Positions 1-5,547 of a stretch of 7,023 bases of DNA are shown here, piece by piece (within the stretch, counting starts at the first letter, position 1; the number at the start of each line of letters is the position of its first letter). The notes beneath the pieces were generated by a model. That model did no database searches. It had not been told where the DNA came from and worked only from the letters and a program-made list of their open reading frames with translations. The position numbers and the translations under genes are program-made. Source of the DNA: Clostridia bacterium (GTDB lineage: Bacteria; Bacillota_E; RBS10-35; JAJYVN01); contig DAHWHT010000299.1 of assembly GCA_027335515.1 (NCBI GenBank), positions 1-7,023 of the forward strand. Direction: 5' to 3'.

Positions 1-495
1 CCACGGCTTCCCGCAGCGCCACGCTGCACTCCTCCAGCGCGGCCCGTGCCGCCCCGCCGGCCGGGCTCCCCAGGTAGTCCGTGGACCGGAGGGCGAGATA
101 CTCCCGGCTGGCCGCGTGGTAGGCCGCCTCGCACTGGCACAGGGCCTCCACGGTCGCACCCTCCCGCCGCAGCCGCGCCAGCACGTCCTGGGCGGCAGCC
201 GCCACCCGGCCGTACGAGGGCGCCAGTTGCTCGTTAAATTGTGCCTCGTACACCCCTTGGCGACCGGGTGGCAAGGGCGAGGCATCGCACAGCGAGGCTT
301 CACCGCCCAACTCGTCCACTTCAGCCTGGAGCCACTGCAACTGCTCCAACGTACGGGCATTCGGGGCAGCAGGTAGCCGCCGTCGTGCAGTTGCAGCGCC
401 CCGAGGCGTTTCAGGCGCCGCCACACCAGGACGCGCTTGGCCGACGGTTCGGACGCGAGCCTGTAGGTGAACACGAGCCATTTCTCCGCCGCCAC
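1..495 (-). pseudogene. chrB: ChrB-like chromate resistance protein, partial and frameshifted
   Basis: Reading the minus strand from a GTG at 495 gives 44 residues with the ChrB N-terminal signature: a WLVFTYRLASEPSAKR stretch, then VWRRLKRLGALQLHDGGYLLP. After this the frame turns to nonsense. The next frame continues the family pattern: LEQLQWLQAEVDELGGEAS from about 349, later STDYLGSPAGGAARAALEEC, and it stays open to base 1. Restoring one base at the C run (363-366 on the plus strand) joins the two parts with the residue spacing usual for ChrB. ChrB proteins accompany the chromate efflux pump ChrA, and one has been described as a chromate-responsive regulator in Ochrobactrum tritici; both are family knowledge. 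The GTG is preceded by GGAGGG at 500-505. An in-frame ATG at 579 would add 28 unconserved residues. The 3' end and any chrA lie outside the window. Real pseudogene or single-base sequence error cannot be told apart here. Confidence 0.82.
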
Positions 496-499
496 GGCA

Positions 500-505
500 C
501 CCTCC
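500..505 (-). promoter_or_regulatory. Ribosome binding site of the chrB-like gene
   Basis: GGAGGG on the minus strand lies 4 bases upstream of the GTG at 495. It favours this GTG over the in-frame ATG at 579, which also lacks family-like sequence downstream. Confidence 0.6.
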
Positions 506-519
506 GCAGATGCAACAGT

Positions 520-541
520 GGTTACGGCGGAGCCGGTAACC
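520..541. repeat. Inverted repeat GGTTAC-N10-GTAACC, possible operator
   Basis: Two perfect 6-base arms, GGTTAC (520-525) and GTAACC (536-541), flank a 10-base GC-rich centre. The dyad sits 25 bases upstream of the chrB-like GTG, inside the divergent region shared with the phosphotransferase gene. Arm length and spacing fit a dimeric repressor site. It could also fold as a leader hairpin in the chrB transcript. Which protein binds, if any, is unknown. Confidence 0.4.
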
Positions 542-591
542 GACTGGCGCGCAAAACCTTGTCGCATCTCTGCGTCCATGCTACCGTGCAC

Positions 592-605
592 GCAACGTCC
601 GTTGC
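592..605. repeat. Inverted repeat GCAACG-TC-CGTTGC
   Basis: Two perfect 6-base arms separated by 2 bases lie near the middle of the divergent intergenic region (496-712). A short dyad here could be a second regulatory site, but a 6-base match is weak evidence in GC-rich DNA. I could not place convincing -35/-10 boxes for either gene in this region. Confidence 0.25.
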
Positions 606-696
606 ACCGCGCACGCCGGATCCCCGGCGCACCTCGGTCCAGGGGCCCGGCCTCGGTACTCCGCCCCGTCCCGCCGGCACCGCGTCGAACCCGCAT

Positions 697-703
697 GGAG
701 GAG
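697..703 (+). promoter_or_regulatory. Ribosome binding site of the phosphotransferase gene
   Basis: GGAGGAG ends 9 bases before the ATG at 713. This selects 713 as the start, rather than the ATG at 695, which overlaps the site, or the far-upstream ATG at 467. Confidence 0.65.
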
Positions 704-712
704 TGGTCGCCC

Positions 713-1645
713 ATGCCGCCGCGCCACGTCTACTTCCAGCGAGAAGCGGCCGACCCGGTGCTGCCGAAGGAGGAGGTGCTGTCCCTCGTCCGCCGCCACG
801 TCCCCACCGCCCGGGAGGTCGTCGCCGTGGACGAATCCGGCGGCGAGGCGCGCACCTACGCCGTCGACGCCGACATCATCGTCAAAGTCCAGCGGCCGCA
901 GCAACTGCGCACGGGGACCAGCCTGGAGTGCGAGGTCCTCTTTCTGAAGCACCTCGAAGCCGTCGCCCCGGAACTGAGCGTCCCGCGGGTGCTCGGCCAC
1001 GAACGTCAGGGGCCGATGCTGCAGTACACCGTGTTGAGTCGCATGCCGGGCGTCGCCATGCGCCTGGCCGCGCTGGAGCCCGCCGCCAAGCGGGAGGCGC
1101 TGGTCGAACTGGGCGCGACGCTGCGGTGCATCCACCAGGTGCCCCAGGCGCCCCTGGCGGACAGCGGGATCTTTCCCGGCGACCGCGGGCTTCCCGACAT
1201 CCAGGGTCGCATTGGCGAGGGCTTTCTGAACCTGGCCGCGCGGCTGCGGCAGGAGCAGCGGCCGTGGCGGTTTCCGGTGCCGCTGGAGGACATCGGCGTG
1301 CGCGCGATGACCAGCATCCCGCGTGGAGAGCCCCTGGTGGCCCTGCACTCCAACCCCGGCCCGGAGCACACCTTCGTCCATCCCGGCGGCGGCGGCTTCT
1401 GTGGTTTGATCGACTTCGGCGACGCCTACATCAGCCATCCGGCCTTCGACCTGCGCCGCTGGAGCGGGCTTTCCGACTGGGACGCGATCTGGCAGGGCTA
1501 CACGGCCGAGGCCGCGGTCGGCGACGGTTTTGCCGCCGTTTGGCGGGCACTCCGGATCCTCGCCGATGCGGGAGCCATGGCGGCCGACGGCGACAGCGCC
1601 GCCGCGGCACGGGAGGACTTGCAACGGTTGCTGGCCGAGGTTTGA
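713..1645 (+). CDS. Aminoglycoside phosphotransferase (APH)-family kinase-like protein with altered catalytic loop
   Basis: A 310-residue protein with the eukaryotic-like kinase fold of the APH/choline kinase family (PF01636 type). Visible landmarks in order are the probable ATP-anchoring Lys58 (IIVKVQRPQ), the following helix with Glu (SLECEVLFLKHL), the hinge region (YTVLSRMPGVAMRL), the catalytic loop ALHSNPGPEHTFV (residues 211-223), and the metal-binding motif LIDFGDAYISHPAFDLR with Asp234. The catalytic loop of this family normally reads HGDLxPxN or HGDLGPEH. Here His212 is followed by Ser213 and Asn214, so the catalytic Asp is replaced by Asn (codon AAC instead of GAC). The substrate of such kinases cannot be read from sequence: many APH homologues phosphorylate small metabolites rather than antibiotics, so resistance should not be assumed. 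The gene is divergent from the chrB-like gene and convergent with the operon to its right. The start was chosen for its Shine-Dalgarno site and because residues before 713 are low-complexity. Confidence 0.85.
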   Translation: MPPRHVYFQREAADPVLPKEEVLSLVRRHVPTAREVVAVDESGGEARTYAVDADIIVKVQRPQQLRTGTSLECEVLFLKHLEAVAPELSVPRVLGHERQGPMLQYTVLSRMPGVAMRLAALEPAAKREALVELGATLRCIHQVPQAPLADSGIFPGDRGLPDIQGRIGEGFLNLAARLRQEQRPWRFPVPLEDIGVRAMTSIPRGEPLVALHSNPGPEHTFVHPGGGGFCGLIDFGDAYISHPAFDLRRWSGLSDWDAIWQGYTAEAAVGDGFAAVWRALRILADAGAMAADGDSAAAAREDLQRLLAEV

Positions 1646-1955
1646 ACCCGCCCCGTCGCTCTCCGCCGCGCGCGTCAGCGGCGCGGTCATCGTGGCGTTG
1701 GGAGGGGCGCCCGGTGATTCGTCGCCCCCAGGGCAATTCTGCGGGGCCGTCCTCTTGGCAACCGGAGTGGACCTGCTGGCCTGGCGATCTGGCAGGAGCG
1801 TTGCGGACAGGGGCATCACCACGGACACGGGCACCCGCAGGGACACCATCGCAACACAACCTCGGCCGGTCCACCCGCCCCAATCCCGCAGTGCCACAGG
1901 GGTGCGGCTTTGACGCCGCGCCCCTGCACTTCCCCGGCCCGTAACTCGCCAGGTA
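1646..1955. other. Non-coding gap between convergent genes
   Basis: About 310 bases separate the stop of the phosphotransferase gene from the stop of the TIM-barrel gene. Open frames crossing it are low-complexity Arg/Pro/Gly-rich continuations of shadow frames, with no recognisable domain or good ribosome binding site. Apart from the hairpin at 1898-1925 I see nothing in it: no tRNA-like, repeat-array or transposon-end structure. Confidence 0.6.
1898..1925. terminator. Hairpin, possible bidirectional terminator
   Basis: AGGGGTGCGGC (1898-1908) pairs with GCCGCGCCCCT (1915-1925) over 11 base pairs, including one G-U wobble, around the 6-base loop TTTGAC. GTGC (1891-1894) and GCAC (1926-1929) can add an outer stem across a small bulge. 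It lies between two convergent stops, the expected place for a shared terminator. No T run follows on either strand, so it is not a classical intrinsic terminator. Confidence 0.35.
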
Positions 1956-2699
1956 CTACTCCTCCCGCGAAACTGCCGCCAACCGCTGCACGTATCGCAA
2001 CCCGTGGGCCAAGCCCGCGCGAAGGGTCTCCTCCTGGACGCCCGCGTACTCGTAGTGCTCAATGGAGAGCATCCCCTTGAAACCCTGCGCCTGGAGTTCG
2101 CGGTAGACCGCCGGCAGATCGGCGTCGCCGGAACCGAGCGGCCGGTGCTGGTCGGTGTCCTTGAAGTGCACATGGTACACCCGGCCCGCCAGTTTCCGGA
2201 TCTCCTCCACCGGGACGCGGCCTGCCAAGGCGAAGTGCCCTGTGTCCGCCGTCACCCCGACCGACGGCGCGCATGCTTTCAGAGCGGACAGCAGGGTGTC
2301 CGCCGTCTCGAAGATGTTGCCACGGTGGTTTTCGATGGCGTAGCGGATGCCATAGCGCTCGCTGTAGGCGCTCACCTGAGGCAGGATCCCGGCTTCGATA
2401 ATGCAGCCGGTGATGACATCCGCGCCCAGCCCCTTGGCAAACTCGAAGATCTGCGGCAACTGGGCGGCGTGTTCATTCTTCAGTCCGCCGATGCAATAGG
2501 CCTGCGGCGCGATGCCGTGGCGTTCCACCAACCGCCGCACCTCGACTGCGGCGGCCGCGTCCGCCTTGCGATAGTCACACCGTCCGTCGGCATGGCGGAA
2601 ATCCAACTCCACCGCGGTGAAGCCGAGGTCGCGCAGGATCCCCATCGCAGTCGCCGTGTCGTGGTGCCGAAGCAGGTACGAGATGACGCCAACGTTCAC
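1956..2699 (-). CDS. Sugar phosphate isomerase/epimerase-like TIM-barrel protein
   Basis: A 247-residue protein of the xylose isomerase-like TIM-barrel superfamily (AP_endonuc_2, PF01261 type), near the usual length for single-domain members. Visible signatures are the first strand NVGVISYLL, VELDFRHADG (Glu31), YAIENHRGN (Glu123), TADTGHF (Asp152, His155), YHVHFKDTD (His176/His178, Asp181) and LSIEHYEY (Glu214). Glu, Asp/His, His and Glu at these places are the divalent-metal ligands of the superfamily. Known members isomerise or epimerise sugars, dehydrate inosose (IolE), or take part in oxidation-elimination cleavage of glycosides; which applies here is not visible. The GTG start at 2699 follows the stop of the upstream oxidoreductase gene by one base, and a GGGGGA stretch in that gene's tail serves as ribosome binding site. 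No signal peptide is present, so it is probably cytoplasmic. The open frame extends further upstream, but there it only shadows the neighbour. Confidence 0.9.
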   Translation of the reverse strand: MNVGVISYLLRHHDTATAMGILRDLGFTAVELDFRHADGRCDYRKADAAAAVEVRRLVERHGIAPQAYCIGGLKNEHAAQLPQIFEFAKGLGADVITGCIIEAGILPQVSAYSERYGIRYAIENHRGNIFETADTLLSALKACAPSVGVTADTGHFALAGRVPVEEIRKLAGRVYHVHFKDTDQHRPLGSGDADLPAVYRELQAQGFKGMLSIEHYEYAGVQEETLRAGLAHGLRYVQRLAAVSREE

Positions 2700-2700
2700 C

Positions 2701-3807
2701 CTAATCCCCCCGTCCTGAAGCGGCCTGGATGCCTGCGGGAACGTGGATCTCGACCTCGGCCCGCGCACGAGCGGAGCGGTAGATCCCATCGAGGATGGCC
2801 TGGGTGTGGAGAAAGGTGTCGGCCGGAATCGGGGCGGGTCCCCCGTCCCGCACCGCCTCGACGAAGTCCTCAAGTTTGCGATAGAACGGTCCATGGTCCG
2901 GCCCCTTGCCGAGCTCCAGTTGGGTCTCGGTGGCAATCCCCTCCTGGTCCTGATACAGGCACACCCCCGCCGCCAGTTTCAGGCCGGCGGTCGTTCCCAG
3001 CAGGACCGTCGGTCCCAGCGAGTCCAGGTGCATCGCCCACGAGATGCGAAACAGCAGACAGATGTTCCCGTCCAGCCGGATCATGGCCGCGCCGAAGTCC
3101 TCGACGTCAAAGCTGGCGGCGTTGAAGGCCCCGCGATAGCCACTGGACATCCGTGGCGCCAATGCGGGGGAGGTGCCGATGTGGTTTGATGTGTGTGCCG
3201 AGACCGTAAGCGGCCGCGGGTGCCCGAGCAGGTACATCACCGTGTCCAGGGAGTAGCAGCCAATATCCAGGACGGCCCCACCCCCGGCGAGGTCTTTGGA
3301 GACGAAGCTGCCGCCTGGAATCCCCCTGCGCCGGCCTCCCCCGGTCTCCGCAAAGTAGATCTTGCCGAGGACGCCGGATGCGATAGTCCGCTTGGCGACC
3401 GTCACGTCCGGGGCGTAGCGCGTCTGCAGACCGACGCTGAGGATGCGCCGGGCCTCTCGCGCAGCCGCCACCATCTCCACGCCTTCGGCCATGGTCACCG
3501 ACAGGGGCTTTTCCACCAAGACGTGCCTGCCCGCCTGCAAAGCGTCGACCGTCGCCCGGTAGTGCGCGGTGTTCGGCGTACAGACGCTGACGGCGTCCAG
3601 GTCGGAGGCCACAAGTTCCTTGTGGTCGTCGTATGCCCGTGCGTCGCCGAGTCCCTGGTCGGCGACGAACGCGGCGGCACGCCCTACCACCACATCAGCG
3701 ACCCCGACGATTTTCACCCCGGCCATGAGCTTGTAATGCTTCACGTGCGCCGCGGCGATCCCCCCGGCGCCGATGATGCCGATTCGCACTTCCTGCTTGC
3801 TGCGCAT
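2701..3807 (-). CDS. Gfo/Idh/MocA-family NAD(P)-dependent oxidoreductase
   Basis: A 368-residue protein, typical length for the family. The N-terminal Rossmann domain shows GIIGAGGIAAAH (residues 10-21) and a strand-end acidic residue in GVADV (Asp38), which suggests a preference for NAD over NADP. VSVCTPNTAHY and VEKPLSVT (EKP at 99-101) give the conserved catalytic Lys100. The C-terminal substrate domain starts near residue 125 and carries GGGAVLDIGCYSLD (Asp181 to Asp188). The His often found in this motif is Tyr185 here, a known variation among relatives. The family oxidises or reduces sugars and polyols such as inositol, glucose-fructose or 3-keto-sugars. The start ATG follows an excellent AAGGAGG. 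The gene is the third of four on this strand and is tightly coupled to the downstream isomerase-like gene, so the two products probably act in sequence on one sugar. The exact substrate is unknown. Confidence 0.93.
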   Translation of the reverse strand: MRSKQEVRIGIIGAGGIAAAHVKHYKLMAGVKIVGVADVVVGRAAAFVADQGLGDARAYDDHKELVASDLDAVSVCTPNTAHYRATVDALQAGRHVLVEKPLSVTMAEGVEMVAAAREARRILSVGLQTRYAPDVTVAKRTIASGVLGKIYFAETGGGRRRGIPGGSFVSKDLAGGGAVLDIGCYSLDTVMYLLGHPRPLTVSAHTSNHIGTSPALAPRMSSGYRGAFNAASFDVEDFGAAMIRLDGNICLLFRISWAMHLDSLGPTVLLGTTAGLKLAAGVCLYQDQEGIATETQLELGKGPDHGPFYRKLEDFVEAVRDGGPAPIPADTFLHTQAILDGIYRSARARAEVEIHVPAGIQAASGRGD

Positions 3808-3814
3808 GGGCCAT

Positions 3815-3821
3815 CCTCCTT
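3815..3821 (-). promoter_or_regulatory. Ribosome binding site of the oxidoreductase gene
   Basis: AAGGAGG on the minus strand lies 7 bases before the ATG at 3807, a near-perfect Shine-Dalgarno sequence. It fixes the start of the Gfo/Idh/MocA gene. Confidence 0.75.
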
Positions 3822-3889
3822 ACATATCCCAGCTACGATAACTCCGTTTCCGGTACGGCGCCCCCCCACGCCCCCCAGGGCCGGGTGGG

Positions 3890-3901
3890 AACCCCGGGGT
3901 T
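3890..3901. repeat. Perfect 12-base palindrome AACCCCGGGGTT
   Basis: A perfect palindrome lies in the 124-base gap between the sulfatase stop and the oxidoreductase start. Runs of C/G surround it. It has no loop, so as RNA it would form only a weak hairpin. It could be an internal regulatory site or simply chance in GC-rich DNA. Confidence 0.25.
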
Positions 3902-3931
3902 GCGGGCCGGATCCGCCGCCGGCGCGTTCGC

Positions 3932-5422
3932 TCACCCGTCGCCTCGGAGGGCCACGCTGCGGAACATGCGGGCGCAGGGATGGCCGTGTTCCACCAAGTG
4001 CTCGTACAGCCGTTCGCGCAGCCGGTGGAGGTCCGCGGCGTATCCGGGGTCCCCGACACGGTTGCGCGTCTCTCCCGGATCGCACCGCAGGTCGTACAGT
4101 TCATCCCGATTGGTCGCGTTCCACCCATACTTCAAGTCCCCGCAACGCAACGTCAGCATGGTGCTGACCGCATGACCGAGGCCGTAGAACTCCACGAAGG
4201 CGTAGTCGCGCCACGGCCCGGCTTCCTGCCGCAGAAGCGGTAGCAGCGAGCGGCCGTCCGCCGCAGGGTTCGGCGCGGCTCCCGCGAGTTCGAGCAGGGT
4301 CGGGTAGAGGTCGAGCAGCGATGTGAATGCTTGGCAGGTACTGCCGGTGGCGAGCCCGTCCGCCCCGAAACGCCCCACCGCCGCTGCCCGCGGATCCATC
4401 AGCACGCAACCGGTACGCTGAGATTCCTCGAAATGGCTGAAGCCTTTGTCGCCAAGCCCGCCGTGCCATCCGAAGTGGGAGCCGTGGTCGCTGCTGAATA
4501 GGATGACGGTCTGGTCCGCGAGCCCGACGGTCTGCAGGTGGTCGAGAATCCTGCCCAGCATGGCGTCGATCTGTGTGGTCAAGGCGAAATACAGGCGCTT
4601 ATGGTGCTCGAAGTGCTCCCAGGCCAGCGAGGCGGGACCACGTTTGAGTTGCAGCGGCAGATCCTCGCTGCCGGGATCAAGGCGGAAGTTCGCCGGCTCA
4701 GGGATGCGGACGTCGCGGTAGAGCTCATAGAATTGCCGATGGCAAATATAGGGTCCGTGGGGACCCCAGGTATTGTGCCAGATAAAGAACGGTCCGTCTT
4801 GCCCGCGGAAGCGGTCGATGAGATGGATCGTGTTCTGCGCCAGGAAGTATTCGCAAGTGCCTTCGAGGGGATGGTCGACCACGGGCAGCCCGCCCCGCTT
4901 GGCCCCGTAATCGCCGTTCTCGTACCGCGCCACTTCCTGATCCAGCCCGAGGTCGCAAAGGTACTGCTTGAAGTCCGGAAAGTTCCAGCCGCCCCGGTTT
5001 TGCGGGGTATCCTGCCCCATGAATCCGCGCGTGGTGGCGGTAGCCGGAGACAGGGCGACACCGCCCCGCCCCTGCGTCTGTCCGTTGCCGAGGTGCCACT
5101 TGCCGGTGTAGCCGCAGTGATAGCCCGCCGCGCCCAGCTTCCTTGAAAGCAGGTCGGCCGAATCCGGGATCTCACTCACATTGCATCCGAGTTCGTGGAC
5201 GTTCGTCGTGACCCCGTGGCCGTGCACTTCCCGGCCGGTCAGGATCGAGGCGCGCGCCGGTGAGCACAGCGGGCACGCGGTGTAATGGCGCGCAAAGCGC
5301 ATCCCCTGCGACGCCAGGCGGTCGATGTTGGGGGTGCGGCACACGCTTGCCCCGTAGCAACCGATGGCGTCCAGCGATTGCTGATCGGTTAGAAACATCA
5401 GAATGTTCGGTCTGTCCGGCAT
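3932..5422 (-). CDS. Sulfatase (type I, formylglycine-dependent), no signal peptide
   Basis: A 496-residue protein of the alkaline phosphatase superfamily (PF00884 type). It starts directly with the first core strand, PNILMFLTDQQ (metal-site Asp13). The sulfatase signature CSPARASILTGR follows, with Cys53 as the residue expected to be converted to formylglycine, then GYTGKWHLG (Lys108, His110), WGPHGPY (His222), FSSDHG (Asp312, His313, metal ligands) and DKGFSHFEES (Lys326). All main active-site landmarks are present, so it should hydrolyse a sulfate ester if a formylglycine-generating enzyme exists in the genome. There is no N-terminal signal peptide, unlike many polysaccharide sulfatases, which suggests action in the cytoplasm on an imported substrate. 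The ATG at 5422 was chosen for its AGGAGG site and conserved N-terminus; the frame is open to 5905 but that part overlaps the upstream gene and is unconserved. The sulfated substrate is not predictable; a related phosphonate or phosphodiester hydrolase activity is less likely. Confidence 0.93.
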   Translation of the reverse strand: MPDRPNILMFLTDQQSLDAIGCYGASVCRTPNIDRLASQGMRFARHYTACPLCSPARASILTGREVHGHGVTTNVHELGCNVSEIPDSADLLSRKLGAAGYHCGYTGKWHLGNGQTQGRGGVALSPATATTRGFMGQDTPQNRGGWNFPDFKQYLCDLGLDQEVARYENGDYGAKRGGLPVVDHPLEGTCEYFLAQNTIHLIDRFRGQDGPFFIWHNTWGPHGPYICHRQFYELYRDVRIPEPANFRLDPGSEDLPLQLKRGPASLAWEHFEHHKRLYFALTTQIDAMLGRILDHLQTVGLADQTVILFSSDHGSHFGWHGGLGDKGFSHFEESQRTGCVLMDPRAAAVGRFGADGLATGSTCQAFTSLLDLYPTLLELAGAAPNPAADGRSLLPLLRQEAGPWRDYAFVEFYGLGHAVSTMLTLRCGDLKYGWNATNRDELYDLRCDPGETRNRVGDPGYAADLHRLRERLYEHLVEHGHPCARMFRSVALRGDG

Positions 5423-5431
5423 CACACGCTG

Positions 5432-5437
5432 CCTCCT
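5432..5437 (-). promoter_or_regulatory. Ribosome binding site of the sulfatase gene
   Basis: AGGAGG on the minus strand lies 9 bases before the ATG at 5422. It supports this start over the longer open frame reaching 5905. Confidence 0.65.
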
Positions 5438-5488
5438 GACGAACGGGTCGGATCCCCGGCGGCGCCGCTGCCCAAGCCCCGGTGCCAC

Positions 5489-5506
5489 GGCGGTCGCGCC
5501 ACCGCC
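5489..5506. repeat. Short inverted repeat in the binding-protein/sulfatase gap
   Basis: GGCGGT (5489-5494) and ACCGCC (5501-5506) flank a 6-base loop in the 125-base gap between the binding-protein stop and the sulfatase start. A stem here could reduce readthrough or protect the 3' end of the binding-protein transcript, which is common after solute-binding protein genes. There is no T run, and such a stem is easily found by chance at this GC content. Confidence 0.25.
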
Positions 5507-5547
5507 CCGTCCCGAATCTGGCCCCCCGCGACCCGCCGGCGCCCCGC

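Noticed and set aside
467..712. Upstream extension of the phosphotransferase frame
   Set aside because: The extra residues are unconserved and overlap the chrB-like gene start on the other strand; GGAGGAG before 713 decides the start.
713..1645. Reading the APH-like gene as an antibiotic resistance determinant
   Set aside because: Family membership alone does not show resistance, the catalytic Asp is missing, and the neighbours give no resistance-island context beyond the broken chrB-like gene.
241..1944. Long plus-strand open frame of 567 codons
   Set aside because: The translation is Arg/Pro/Gly-rich low complexity and shadows both the chrB-like gene and the phosphotransferase gene, which have recognisable domains in other frames.
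581..2173. Long minus-strand open frame of 530 codons opposite the phosphotransferase gene
   Set aside because: No family motif is visible. It spans the intergenic gap and runs into the TIM-barrel gene in another frame, as expected of an antisense shadow in GC-rich coding DNA.
2700..2936. Upstream extension of the TIM-barrel frame
   Set aside because: It reads through the tail of the oxidoreductase gene in another frame; the first beta strand of the barrel begins exactly at the GTG at 2699.
2004..3125. Plus-strand open frame of 373 codons
   Set aside because: It lies antisense across the junction of the TIM-barrel and oxidoreductase genes, both well supported, and has no domain-like sequence of its own.
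3193..4167. Plus-strand open frame of 324 codons
   Set aside because: It is antisense to the oxidoreductase gene and the sulfatase 3' end, with a low-complexity C-terminus and no recognisable domain.
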